Assembly: GCF_013358405.1 (NCBI RefSeq) | Contig: NZ_CP054836.1 | Coordinates: 2,666,001 to 2,730,000 of the forward strand | Direction of reading: 5' to 3' | Length of the DNA: 64,000 bases | Source: Oricola thermophila | GTDB lineage: Bacteria; Pseudomonadota; Alphaproteobacteria; Rhizobiales; Rhizobiaceae | In this document: positions 1-7,555 of the stretch, piece after piece | How the letters are laid out: every line of letters starts with the position of its first letter | Position numbering within the stretch: the stretch's first letter is position 1 | The notes under the pieces: generated by a model | What the model was told of the DNA's origin: nothing | What the model saw: only the letters and a program-made list of their open reading frames with translations | Databases searched by the model: none | Translations under genes and position numbers: made by a program

Positions 1-362
1 GTGAAGCCGCGCAGCAGCACCTGCGCGGTCGGCCTGGCGGCCCAGGGCACCCGCGACAGCGTGCCGGGCACGGCACGGAAGTAGCCATCCCGGTCGCCGG
101 ATTCGATATGCAACCCGGTCTCGGCAACCTCGCGCCCCCAGATGTCCAGCCCGTGGATAGACATCGGGAAATTCACGCCTTCCTCGAACGCCTTCTTCAG
201 GCTGTCGGCGGGCGCCCACTTGCCCCGCATCACGCCGTTGGGATCGACGAGGAGGAACTCCACGGCCTGCAAATCTGGGTTCGCGGCCATGAAGCGTTCA
301 TATTCTTCTATTGTCGGGAGCTTGTCGAAGGATGTCTGATCCGCAGGATTGATCGACGGCAC
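1..362 (-). CDS. glutamine synthetase family protein, N-terminal part (runs off the window)
   Basis: The reverse strand encodes an open frame with no stop up to the window edge. It resembles the N-terminal beta-grasp domain of glutamine synthetase-like gamma-glutamyl-amide ligases: an acidic helix (IEEYERFMAANPDLQ), then a VEFLLVDPNGVMRGKW strand-loop, then VPWAARPTAQVLL just before the catalytic domain. The same landmarks (DLAGVPRGKMMP, VPWETDPTAQVI) occur in the complete family member at 11457-12902. The catalytic half lies outside the window. The start is uncertain: GTG at 362 keeps the usual N-terminal helix but has no clear ribosome site; ATG at 290 would remove it. The substrate is unknown; amine or polyamine gamma-glutamylation is typical of this subfamily. 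Confidence 0.72.
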   Translation of the reverse strand, partial: MPSINPADQTSFDKLPTIEEYERFMAANPDLQAVEFLLVDPNGVMRGKWAPADSLKKAFEEGVNFPMSIHGLDIWGREVAETGLHIESGDRDGYFRAVPGTLSRVPWAARPTAQVLLRGF

Positions 363-497
363 TTTTGCACCAGGTGCTGTTGGCGATGGGACAGACTGGC
401 GCGCCTCCCCCCGAAAAGTCAACTCGCCCGGATTGACGCATGCAGCGGAATTTTCCGCTCCCCGCACCTGCCCCGCCAGGCGGGGATCACCCGTAGC

Positions 498-698
498 TCA
501 CACCGCCCGGCTGTTGCGCGGGGCGAGGTTCGGCGGCAGGCGGAGCGCCACCGCAATGCGCCGGGCAAAGACGAACGGCGCCAACAGCCAGCCGGGTAAC
601 GGCTCCGCATGCGTATCATAAAACTTGTCAACTTCTTCCGGCGTCATCGACTCTCGGCGGCGCGCCACCGTTATCTGCACCGGGAACGGATACGTCAT
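498..698 (-). CDS. small hypothetical protein (66 aa)
   Basis: An ATG-initiated frame of 66 residues, divergent from the LysR gene at 802 and upstream of the glutamine-synthetase-like gene on the same strand. The sequence is amphipathic: an acidic helix (MTPEEVDKFYDTHAEPL) followed by a proline- and arginine-rich stretch with a short hydrophobic run (GWLLAPFVFARRIAVAL). I recognise no family. The reading frame has normal GC-rich third positions and lies in a slot otherwise empty of genes, so a real small gene is likely but unproven. The competing antisense frames look less protein-like. Confidence 0.5.
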   Translation of the reverse strand: MTYPFPVQITVARRRESMTPEEVDKFYDTHAEPLPGWLLAPFVFARRIAVALRLPPNLAPRNSRAV

Positions 699-801
699 TT
701 TCGCCTCTCGGACCTTTCGTTTTTCACGAATGGACTATACCTTTCCTGAGAAGTCGCCCTGTACGGCCGAATTCGCATCCTGCTTTTCAGAATTGAACGA
801 C

Positions 802-1683
802 ATGAACTGGGACGACCTGCAAATATTCGCCCATGTCGCGCGCGCCGGGGGCCTGACAAAGGCCGCCGAGGCGCTATCCATGAGCGCGCCGACGGTGGGG
901 CGGCGAATGCTTGCACTGGAACAGGCGACGGGAAAATCGCTCTTCGTGCGTTCGCGCACCGGATACACGCTCACCGAGGACGGGCGATCGCTGCTGCACA
1001 AGGTCCAGGGCATGGAGGCAAGTGCGCGCCCCATCGAGGAATGGCTGGCCGCCGGCGTCGAGCGCCCCGTGGTGCGCATCTCCGCGGGAACATGGACGGC
1101 GAATTTCATCGCCGACAACTTCTCGCGCGTCTGGACGGCGAACGACCCGTTCCGCATCGCCTTCAAGACCACCGAGGCGCGGCTCGACATCGCGCATCGC
1201 GAAATCGAGATCGGCATCCGGAACCGGCCGGCGGATGGCGGCAATCTCGCCTCGCGGCGCACGGTGGAGATCGCATTCGCTCCCTATATCGCCCGCAACC
1301 ACCCGGACCCGAGGGGCAGCGAGTGGGTCTCGCTGGGATCGGACGAGGCGGTGACGCGTTCCGCCCGATGGCTGCTTGCGCAGGAAGGCATATCGATATG
1401 CGCGTGGGCAAACACGCCCTACACGCTGCGCGACCTTGTACGCGCCGGTGTCGGCAAGGGCGTGATGCCGTGCTTCGCCGGCGACCGGGATCCGCGGCTG
1501 ATGCGCGCCGGGCCGCCGATCGCCGACCTGGCAGAATGGCAATATCTCGTCATGCACAATGACGACCGACACAAGCCGGAGGTCCGCAAGGCGATCGACC
1601 GCATCCACGCGCTTTTCCGGGACCACGCAGAACTGTGCCGCGGCGATCGGCCGATCGGCGCGGCAAAGGAGGATCTTCTCTAG
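802..1683 (+). CDS. LysR family transcriptional regulator
   Basis: A 293-residue protein with the standard LysR winged helix-turn-helix at the N-terminus (WDDLQIFAHVARAGGLTKAAEALSMSAPTVGRRM, about residues 3-36, given here in part: AEALSMSAPTVGRRM), followed by a substrate-binding-like domain. The frame is open further upstream to 625, but ATG 802 is chosen because family members begin a few residues before the WDDLQIF motif. It sits divergent from the small gene at 498-698, a common position for a regulator of its neighbour. The stop overlaps the convergent ScfR gene by 4 bp. The inducer is unknown. Confidence 0.88.
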   Translation: MNWDDLQIFAHVARAGGLTKAAEALSMSAPTVGRRMLALEQATGKSLFVRSRTGYTLTEDGRSLLHKVQGMEASARPIEEWLAAGVERPVVRISAGTWTANFIADNFSRVWTANDPFRIAFKTTEARLDIAHREIEIGIRNRPADGGNLASRRTVEIAFAPYIARNHPDPRGSEWVSLGSDEAVTRSARWLLAQEGISICAWANTPYTLRDLVRAGVGKGVMPCFAGDRDPRLMRAGPPIADLAEWQYLVMHNDDRHKPEVRKAIDRIHALFRDHAELCRGDRPIGAAKEDLL

Positions 1684-3107
1684 CCGAAGTCGAAGGCGCT
1701 CAGTCCCGTCACCATCTCGTCCAGGCCGAGCGGCCTCGTGACCGGCGGCTCGGCGCGGGCCAGGCAGCCGGCCCGCTCGCAGACACGACAGGCCGGGCCC
1801 ACCGGGGTGGTCATGGGGTCGTCCTTCCGACCGGGCAGCGCGGTGGCGTAGATGACCTGCTCGCGGAACGCGAGATCGCAGCCCAGCAGAAGCGCGGTGC
1901 GGCGAGGCCGCTCGTGAAACGCCCCCTGCGGCCCCTCCAGCGTGCGCGCGAAAACCAGGAACTGCGCGCCATCCGGCATCTCGACCGCATCCACGACAAT
2001 GTGACCGGGCTGCGAGAATACCGAATGGACCGGCAATTTCGGACAAGCGCCGCCGAAACGCGCCTGGGGATAGCCCGCCGCCCCGGCACGGCGGAACCGG
2101 TTGCCGGCATGGTCGACCTCCAGCATGAAAAAGGGCACGCCCGAGGCGCCCGGCCGCTGCAGCATGGTCAGGCGGTTCGCGGCCTGCTCGAACGACACGC
2201 CGAAACGCGCCCGAAGCACGTCGACATCGTATTTCGAGCGCTCGCAGACCTCGAGAAACGGCCGGTAAGGCATCATCAGCGCATGCGCCGCGTAGCGGGC
2301 AAGCTCGAAACGGGCAATGCGCCGTGCCTCGTCGCCGGACAGCTTCAGGGCCTCGATTTCGGCATCGATGGCGACCCGCATGCGCAGAAGCACCGCCTCG
2401 ATGGCAACCTCGCGCAGCTGGTCGTGCAGGGACAGGCGCTCGGAAATGAACAGCCGGTGCGAGTGGCGATCATAGCGGCGGCGCCACTGCGGCATGGTGG
2501 CCACCGGCAGCACCTTCACGGCGATCCCGTGCTCGGCACGCAGCCAGGCCTTGAGAGCGCCGAACAGGTCGTCGCCGGGCGAGAGCAACTTGACGAAGGC
2601 CTCCGCCTCCTCCTCCAGTGCCGCGAAATGGTTCGGCCGCTTCTCGAAGGCCTCACGCACCTCGTCAACCGGCAGGCGGGCACCGGAAAGGCGCGTTTCA
2701 TGCCCTTCCCGCGCAAGCAGGTCCGACAAATCCGACAGCCTGTCCTGCCCCTCGCGATAGGCGCGGTAGAGCTTGAGCATCGCCGCGGCGACATTGGGGG
2801 CCGCGTCAGAGACCTCGATCAGCTCCTGGTCGCCGGGCAGCTCGCCGACCAGCAGGGGATCGGCAAACATCTCCTTCAGTTGCGGCAGAAGGGAGTCGCC
2901 GCCCGACTGGAGCTCCTCCAGATCGATCTTGTAGACGGAGGCAAGCTTGAGCAGAAGCTGCACGGTGAGCGGACGCTGGTTGCGTTCGATCAGGTTCAGA
3001 TAGGACGGCGATATGCCCAGCTCGGCAGCCATCGCCGTCTGCGTGAGACCGGCGGCATTGCGGATGCGGCGCACCCGAGGCCCGGCAAATATCTTCTGTT
3101 CACTCAT
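1680..3107 (-). CDS. ScfR/RamB-type XRE family transcriptional regulator (short-chain fatty acyl-CoA regulator family)
   Basis: A 475-residue protein. Residues about 10-65 form a Cro/C1-type helix-turn-helix (LTQTAMAAELGISPSYLNLIE). It is followed by an IrrE/ImmA-like region without an obvious HExxH, and by the C-terminal domain typical of RamB/ScfR proteins that control the glyoxylate shunt, methylcitrate cycle or propionyl-CoA metabolism in Actinobacteria and Alphaproteobacteria. The C-terminal third carries cysteines (CRVCERAGC near residues 436-444) conserved in this family. The length matches the family (about 470 aa). Its own upstream region is rich in TTTACA-like half-sites, which suggests autoregulation. 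Confidence 0.86.
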   Translation of the reverse strand: MSEQKIFAGPRVRRIRNAAGLTQTAMAAELGISPSYLNLIERNQRPLTVQLLLKLASVYKIDLEELQSGGDSLLPQLKEMFADPLLVGELPGDQELIEVSDAAPNVAAAMLKLYRAYREGQDRLSDLSDLLAREGHETRLSGARLPVDEVREAFEKRPNHFAALEEEAEAFVKLLSPGDDLFGALKAWLRAEHGIAVKVLPVATMPQWRRRYDRHSHRLFISERLSLHDQLREVAIEAVLLRMRVAIDAEIEALKLSGDEARRIARFELARYAAHALMMPYRPFLEVCERSKYDVDVLRARFGVSFEQAANRLTMLQRPGASGVPFFMLEVDHAGNRFRRAGAAGYPQARFGGACPKLPVHSVFSQPGHIVVDAVEMPDGAQFLVFARTLEGPQGAFHERPRRTALLLGCDLAFREQVIYATALPGRKDDPMTTPVGPACRVCERAGCLARAEPPVTRPLGLDEMVTGLSAFDFG

Positions 3108-3403
3108 CCGTCGTCACTTTTTTACAACTTTTCCGCCGCGATGGCCCTTCGCAGGATTTTACAGAATTTACAAGTTCACAAGCGCTTTCTGTCGACCGCG
3201 TGACAAGACCACGCGAATTTTCGGGCTGCCAGGCCGGATTTTGGTGTGATTTGCGCATGGTGATGTAAAACTCGTCACAGAAACATCGGAAGCCAGTCGA
3301 CGGAATCCCGATGATCAAACCGGAACGAAATGCCCTGATTGTGAAAAAGTGACAGGGATTTACAAATCAACGGAGCAGTGCTCCAGCGTTTCAGGAGATG
3401 GCA
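3108..3403. promoter_or_regulatory. divergent intergenic region with repeated TTTACA/TGTAAA half-sites
   Basis: This gene-free stretch is clearly more AT-rich than its surroundings. It contains TTTACA near 3120, twice between 3155 and 3172 (TTTACAGAATTTACAAG), TGTAAA near 3265 inside GTGATGTAAAACTCGTCAC, and a near-palindrome GATTTACAAATC at 3358-3369 just ahead of the small gene at 3404. I infer the promoters of scfR (leftward) and the small gene (rightward), with a shared operator. Which protein binds is not shown by sequence; ScfR is the nearest candidate. Confidence 0.35.
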
Positions 3404-3652
3404 ATGAACGCGCATGAACGACCGAAGACCCACGTCAAGGAACGGGCGGAAGAACAGTCTTCCGCGATGAACTCCGAACAGCAGGCCGCGATCCGCATGC
3501 TGGCCAACGACCTGCACCGGCTGAACCAGTCGGTGATGCGCGCGGTCGAGGCCGGCGTTTCGGTCGAACTTATCCGCTCGGCACGCCATCACGGCGGAGA
3601 CGGCACATGGGGCGACCTGCTGATCCCGGTGATCGTCACGCAGGGCGACTGA
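3404..3652 (+). CDS. small hypothetical protein (82 aa)
   Basis: ATG at 3404 is preferred over ATG 3398. The Shine-Dalgarno AGGAG ends directly against the first ATG, while the second has the proper 6-base spacing. The predicted protein is soluble and charged, with a helical middle (MLANDLHRLNQSVMRAVEAG) and a C-terminal glycine/histidine loop (ARHHGGDGTWGDLL). No family was recognised. It is followed within 30 bp by a strong intrinsic terminator, so it forms a single-gene transcription unit. Its promoter region carries TTTACA-like dyads shared with the ScfR gene. Confidence 0.7.
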   Translation: MNAHERPKTHVKERAEEQSSAMNSEQQAAIRMLANDLHRLNQSVMRAVEAGVSVELIRSARHHGGDGTWGDLLIPVIVTQGD

Positions 3653-3680
3653 CAACAAATATCCTCGTTTTTCCTATCAG

Positions 3681-3710
3681 GAGCCCTTCCCGCGCCGCGG
3701 GAAGGGCTTT
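3681..3710 (+). terminator. intrinsic terminator after the 82-aa gene
   Basis: GC-rich hairpin AGCCCTTCCCGC / GCGGGAAGGGCT followed by TTTT. It lies 28 bp after the stop codon at 3652. Confidence 0.85.
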
Positions 3711-3829
3711 TGCCGCGATCCCTAAAATACTCGGAAAATTTCACGGCGCGAGCAAACCGCAAGGGTACCATTTCCCGGCGAAGAAACTCCGCCCATTCCT
3801 TTGCACTTCCAAATGGCCGTTCAATCGTT

Positions 3830-3855
3830 ACAATCCCCCCATATGAGGGGGTTGT
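3830..3855. promoter_or_regulatory. dyad element upstream of luxR (operator candidate)
   Basis: Imperfect inverted repeat ACAA-T-CCCCC ... GGGGG-TTGT around a central CATATGA, 75-100 bp before the luxR start. The arms match apart from a one-base bulge. Size and position suit a LuxR-type or other dimeric regulator site. Function is inferred only. Confidence 0.4.
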
Positions 3856-3929
3856 GGTGCATCCACCCGGCGGCGGGTGGCGTTCGCTATCGGCATCCAA
3901 GCGCACAACAAGCATCCAAGTGACCATTG

Positions 3930-4649
3930 ATGGCAGAAGACAACGACTTGCTTGAAGCCGCATACGGTATCGTGAACTCATCCGACGACGTGCAGGAAAT
4001 CGTTAACCGGATTCGCGATCTCTACGGGCTGCACCACTGCGTTTTCCATCTCGGCCAGACGAAACTGGACGCGCTCGACCGGCCATATGTGAAGACGACC
4101 TACTCGGACGCGTGGATCTCCCGCTATCTCCTCAAGGGATACATCAATGTAGACCCGATCGCGCGCGAGGGATTCCTGCGGATGCTTCCGTTCGACTGGC
4201 GGGAACTCGAGATCGACGAATCCGCGGCCGAGATGATGATAGACGCAGCGAATCACGACATCGGCGCCAGCGGCTACTCCATCCCGGTCATCGACCGGTC
4301 CTCGCGCCGCTCGCTCTTTTCCGTCACCTCGAAGCTGACCGGTCCCGACTGGGACGAATTCATCAAGGCACGCTCGGGCGACCTGCAGGAGATCGCCTTC
4401 CGGATACACCGCAAGGCACTGGCCGAAGTGGAAAGCAGCACGGACCCGATGCCACCGCTCGGCCCGCGCGAGATCGAATGCCTGCAATGGACGGCGCGCG
4501 GCAAGGACTACCTGGCCATCGCCGAGATCCTCGGCCTGTCGGGCCACACGGTGCGCGGCTATCTCAAGAGCGCGCGGTTCAAGCTGGAATGCGCGACGCT
4601 GCCGCAGGCCGTCGCCAAGGCGATCTCGCTGAAGATCATCTCGGGCTGA
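3930..4649 (+). CDS. LuxR family AHL-responsive transcriptional regulator
   Basis: A 239-residue protein with an N-terminal autoinducer-binding domain and a C-terminal LuxR helix-turn-helix (LGPREIECLQWTARGKDYLA... through GHTVRGYLKSARFKL). The four residues that bind acyl-homoserine lactone in TraR/LuxR are all present: W62, Y66, D75 and W90, in the contexts AWISRY, NVDPI and FDWREL. It therefore should sense an AHL. ATG 3930 is chosen; a TTG three bases earlier is in frame. It lies 117 bp upstream of the AHL synthase gene on the same strand, with a perfect palindrome between them. It is the probable cognate receptor of that synthase. Confidence 0.92.
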   Translation: MAEDNDLLEAAYGIVNSSDDVQEIVNRIRDLYGLHHCVFHLGQTKLDALDRPYVKTTYSDAWISRYLLKGYINVDPIAREGFLRMLPFDWRELEIDESAAEMMIDAANHDIGASGYSIPVIDRSSRRSLFSVTSKLTGPDWDEFIKARSGDLQEIAFRIHRKALAEVESSTDPMPPLGPREIECLQWTARGKDYLAIAEILGLSGHTVRGYLKSARFKLECATLPQAVAKAISLKIISG

Positions 4650-4674
4650 TTAACCATTCCCCTGCGGCATCCCC

Positions 4675-4696
4675 CCAGATGGGCCGGCCCATCTGG
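4675..4696. promoter_or_regulatory. perfect 22-bp palindrome between luxR and luxI (lux-box candidate)
   Basis: Two 11-bp arms, CCAGATGGGCC and its exact reverse complement, meet without a spacer. The site ends 70 bp before the luxI start codon, the usual place for a lux-box-like operator near the -35 region. No T-tract follows, so it is unlikely to be an intrinsic terminator for luxR. Confidence 0.5.
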
Positions 4697-4766
4697 CGGA
4701 ATTGTTAGATGTTGCCCCCCTTCCGATACTGGCCCCATCGTATCAACGACCAAGGGGCTGCGAACC

Positions 4767-5480
4767 ATGTTCTTTCTTGTGCAGGCGACCGATTTCGGCA
4801 GGCATCACGGTCTTCTCGACCAGATGTTCAGGCTGCGCAAACGGGTTTTCTTCGACGAACTGGGATGGGACGTACCCGTCTCGGGCGACATCGAACGGGA
4901 CTCCTATGACGACCTGAAGCCGGCCTACCTTCTCTGGACCGACGACGAGCAGACCACGCTCTACGGCTCTCTCAGGCTGCTGCCGACAACGGGTCCGACA
5001 TTGCTGAACGACGTGTTCCGCAAGACCTACCCGAACAATATCGACCTGTGCCACCCGACGATCTGGGAAGGCACCCGCATGTGCATCGACACCGAGGAAA
5101 TCGCGATGTCGCTGCCGGACGTGACACCGCAGGACGCGATGGCGATGATGCTGGTGGCGCTCGGCGAATGCGCGCTCGAACACGGCATCCAGACGCTGGT
5201 CTCCAACTACGAGCCGCAGATGAAACGCATCTACAAGCGCGCCGGCGCGCCGCTGACCGAGATCGGCAAGGCGGACGGCTACGGCCGGCGGCCGGTCTGC
5301 TGCGGCCTGTTCGAGGTCAGCGAGCGGACCATCGCGCAGATGCGCGAAAAGACGGGCAAGAGCAATCTCTACGTCAGGAACGGCGCCCGGCAACTGCCGA
5401 AGCCCGTCGTGGAAAGGGCATTGATCGCCGCGCTGATCGCCTCCGGCACCATGGCGGCAGCAGGGGTTTCGGTGGCATGA
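4767..5480 (+). CDS. acyl-homoserine-lactone synthase (LuxI family)
   Basis: A 237-residue enzyme that makes AHL signals from S-adenosylmethionine and acyl-ACP. All invariant LuxI-family residues are visible: R24, F28 and W34 in the N-terminal LRKRVFFDELGW block, D45 and D48 in ERDSYDD, R70 in GSLRLLP, and E101/R104 in WEGTRMCID. A C-terminal tail of about 30 residues rich in alanine and valine is longer than in many LuxI proteins (usually about 200-220 aa). Its stop overlaps the next luxR-type gene by 4 bp (ATGA), so the two are translationally coupled. Acyl-chain length cannot be predicted from this sequence. Confidence 0.94.
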   Translation: MFFLVQATDFGRHHGLLDQMFRLRKRVFFDELGWDVPVSGDIERDSYDDLKPAYLLWTDDEQTTLYGSLRLLPTTGPTLLNDVFRKTYPNNIDLCHPTIWEGTRMCIDTEEIAMSLPDVTPQDAMAMMLVALGECALEHGIQTLVSNYEPQMKRIYKRAGAPLTEIGKADGYGRRPVCCGLFEVSERTIAQMREKTGKSNLYVRNGARQLPKPVVERALIAALIASGTMAAAGVSVA

Positions 5481-6175
5481 CGGTCGCCGTTCCCACCATG
5501 TCCGCCCCGGTCACGATCCGGGAAATCGCGCCGCAATGGCAGGTCGCCGGCAAGGCCACAGACGACCTTTCCGAAACCATTGCCGAAATGTGCCGGACCT
5601 ACCGGTGCGACGGCGCGATCCTGTTCCGGATCTGCAATGACGGCGGCGGGCGCAAGACCCAGACGCTCGCCGTGCACCAGATCGACCGGGTGCTGACGGA
5701 CGCGGTCATCGACCGCGCGGTCGCGGCGGTGACGAGGAGGAAGGGCAACCCGGAAACGCTTCCGGTGATGATCCCGGCCTGGCGGATCGGCGGCAAGCCG
5801 GCCTTCATCCACGCCTTCCCCGGCTGCCCCAAGGCGCACGGACAGGTGGTCAGCGCCTTCCTCTCGGTGGGACAGAAGGAATTCGGCGAGATCGCCGAGA
5901 TGTACCTGGCCAGCTGCTCGCTGATGGAAAGCATCGATTCGATGCGCGACAGCCCGATCGCCGCCGACCGGCCGCGCATCTCCACCCGCGAGGAGGCGTG
6001 CCTCGCCTGGACGGCGGAGGGCAAGACCTCCGAGGAGATCGGCATCATCCTCGAACTGTCGCCGCATACCGTGAACCACTATCTCGGCAGCGCGGCGCGC
6101 AAGCTGGGCGCCAGCAACCGCATGCACGCGGTCGCCAAGGCGCTGCGGCTGGGACTGATCGAACGGCCGGTCTGA
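5477..6175 (+). CDS. LuxR-type regulator lacking canonical AHL-binding residues
   Basis: A 232-residue protein starting at the ATG that overlaps the luxI stop. The C-terminal 65 residues form a clear LuxR helix-turn-helix (STREEACLAWTAEGKTSEEI, then LSPHTVNHYLGSAARKL). The N-terminal domain is diverged: the W-x3-Y and D-P signature that contacts AHLs in the first LuxR is not found. It may sense another ligand, act without ligand, or form mixed dimers with LuxR. Translational coupling to luxI implies the three genes act in one circuit. A strong terminator follows at 6194. Confidence 0.88.
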   Translation: MTVAVPTMSAPVTIREIAPQWQVAGKATDDLSETIAEMCRTYRCDGAILFRICNDGGGRKTQTLAVHQIDRVLTDAVIDRAVAAVTRRKGNPETLPVMIPAWRIGGKPAFIHAFPGCPKAHGQVVSAFLSVGQKEFGEIAEMYLASCSLMESIDSMRDSPIAADRPRISTREEACLAWTAEGKTSEEIGIILELSPHTVNHYLGSAARKLGASNRMHAVAKALRLGLIERPV

Positions 6176-6193
6176 GACCTGCCATCCTCCCGA

Positions 6194-6230
6194 CCGGCGC
6201 CGGATCCCCGATCCGGCGCCGGATTTCTTT
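6194..6230 (+). terminator. intrinsic terminator after the quorum-sensing cassette
   Basis: Perfect 13-bp stem CCGGCGCCGGATC / GATCCGGCGCCGG with a 3-base loop, followed by ATTTCTTT. It lies 18 bp after the second luxR-type stop codon. Confidence 0.9.
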
Positions 6231-6333
6231 GTGCCCCCTGTCTCCGCAGGCGCGGCCGGGAAGACGGGCGCGCGCAACCGACCCCGCGCCTCCGGCCGGA
6301 AGGCGGGTTGCACGCCGCTTCCCCCGTTTTTCC

Positions 6334-7308
6334 TCACGGCGGCCCTTCCCTCTCCGCCCAGACCGCGACGCGGTGGCATTCCTTGAGAACCTCGTCGATG
6401 GCGTGGCGGCCTCGCTTCCGGTGCCCGGGCGGCGGGCCGGGGCGCATCGCCGTGTAGATAACCTTCCGGCTGTCCGGCGGACGGTGGCGGACGCGCGCCT
6501 CGTGACGGGCAAGGCGGCGCGCCTCGCGGTCGATGTTGTCCAGCGCCATGCGCGCCGACACCAGGCGGCGCAGGAGGGTAGCCGCTGGGACGGCATCGCC
6601 CGGCAGGCGAAGATCAGGCTCCGGCAATGGCGGGTGGCGCATGTAGACCGGAAACGGGTTGTCGCCCAGCAGGCGGATGCGCGGGCGCGTGCGTGCGTAA
6701 CGGCGCCGGGGGCGGGTGAAACCGAAGCGCTTGCGCGGATCGACCAGCGGAAAGGCCGGGATGGGGCCGAGCGGCACCGGGCCGTCGGACTCTTCCTCCG
6801 GTTCCGGTTCGGGATCGGGGACGATGCGGAGATTGGCCAGTCCCAGGTTCACCGGCACGCTGACGCTGCCGGTGCGGGACTCCTTTGGCGGTTCCGGCAA
6901 CGGCGGATCGGGGCGGATGGTGACGGTGACGGGGGTGGCGGGCTCGCTCCTCCCCTCTCCCCTCGCGGGAGAGGGTGGCGCGCGCAGCGCGTCGGGTGAG
7001 GGGGAAACGGAATCCGAGGCTTTCACCGGCCCTCCGCCATCGCGCCCCGTCTTCGGCTTCAAGGCAGGCGCATGGCGGACCTGCACCTCGATGTCGCGCG
7101 CGGCGATCACGATCAGGCGACGCACGGCGGCCTCGGCGGAGCGCAGGATGCGGCGGACGTGGAGAACGGCGAAACGCGGCAGGGTGGCCGGGAGGACGGG
7201 CGCGGGTGCCGTATCGAAGTCCAGCCCGGCCAGCGCGAAAAGGTCGCGCAGGATGCGCAGCAGGTCCCTGCGGTTTCTCTCTATCGCCAGTGCCCAGTCG
7301 AACTGCAT
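6334..7308 (-). CDS. hypothetical protein, proline/arginine-rich, with embedded palindromic repeat
   Basis: A 324-residue protein. The start ATG 7308 is set by an excellent ribosome site (GAGGAGG, 6 bases upstream); the frame is open further upstream. The N-terminal 90 residues are helical and arginine-rich (FDWALAIERNRRDLLRILRD). A disordered proline-rich middle contains SPSPDALRAPPSPARGEG, which is the translation of a repeat element at about 6943-7012. The C-terminal part is basic and again helical. No transmembrane segment or signal peptide. I recognise no named domain. Without the insertion the protein would be about 25 residues shorter. A convergent terminator at 6194-6230 separates it from the quorum-sensing genes. 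Confidence 0.75.
   Translation of the reverse strand: MQFDWALAIERNRRDLLRILRDLFALAGLDFDTAPAPVLPATLPRFAVLHVRRILRSAEAAVRRLIVIAARDIEVQVRHAPALKPKTGRDGGGPVKASDSVSPSPDALRAPPSPARGEGRSEPATPVTVTIRPDPPLPEPPKESRTGSVSVPVNLGLANLRIVPDPEPEPEEESDGPVPLGPIPAFPLVDPRKRFGFTRPRRRYARTRPRIRLLGDNPFPVYMRHPPLPEPDLRLPGDAVPAATLLRRLVSARMALDNIDREARRLARHEARVRHRPPDSRKVIYTAMRPGPPPGHRKRGRHAIDEVLKECHRVAVWAEREGPP
6943..7012. repeat. REP/RIME-like palindromic repeat inserted inside a coding sequence
   Basis: The core hairpin CCCTCTCCC-N5-GGGAGAGGG lies at 6953-6975. It is followed by a GC-rich dyad (GGCGCGCGCAGCGCG) and GTCGGGTGAGGGG, the familiar layout of dispersed palindromic elements in rhizobial genomes. Its reading through the host gene is in frame, giving the low-complexity peptide SPSPDALRAPPSPARGEG. 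Exact element ends are estimated. Confidence 0.7.
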
Positions 7309-7526
7309 CGCCTGCCTCCTCGCCGCACCATGCGGCGCGAACAAGGATAAGGGAGGCGGGAGCGCGGTGGACAAGTTTGGACCGTCGCGCACCAAGGACG
7401 GTTGTTCCGCGCCTCGGCGGCGGGAAGCCACTTCGCGTGGAACTCAAATCTTGCGAAACGGGATACAATATTCATCCGAAGTAACAGTACCGCTTTGGAG
7501 GTAATATTCGCATCCATTTTCCGTTC

Positions 7527-7553
7527 TTGTTGGGGATTTTCCCGGTCTATACT
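7527..7553 (+). promoter_or_regulatory. candidate sigma-70 promoter of the TackOD1-GT2-HlyD operon
   Basis: TATACT at 7548-7553 is a good -10 element. TTGTTG (7527, 15-bp spacer) or TTCTTG (7524, 18-bp spacer) may serve as -35. The surrounding 7440-7560 is AT-richer than the flanks. The rest of the gene-free stretch 7309-7520 shows nothing further that I can name. Confidence 0.4.
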
Positions 7554-7555
7554 TT

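Noticed and set aside
1635..3203. Open frame of about 520 codons on the plus strand opposite the ScfR-type regulator
   Set aside because: Shadow of a gene with clear helix-turn-helix and family C-terminus; no protein-like motifs.
5369..6379. Long minus-strand frame opposite the second luxR-type gene
   Set aside because: The plus strand has a LuxR helix-turn-helix, a coupled start codon and a terminator right after its stop; the minus frame runs through that terminator.
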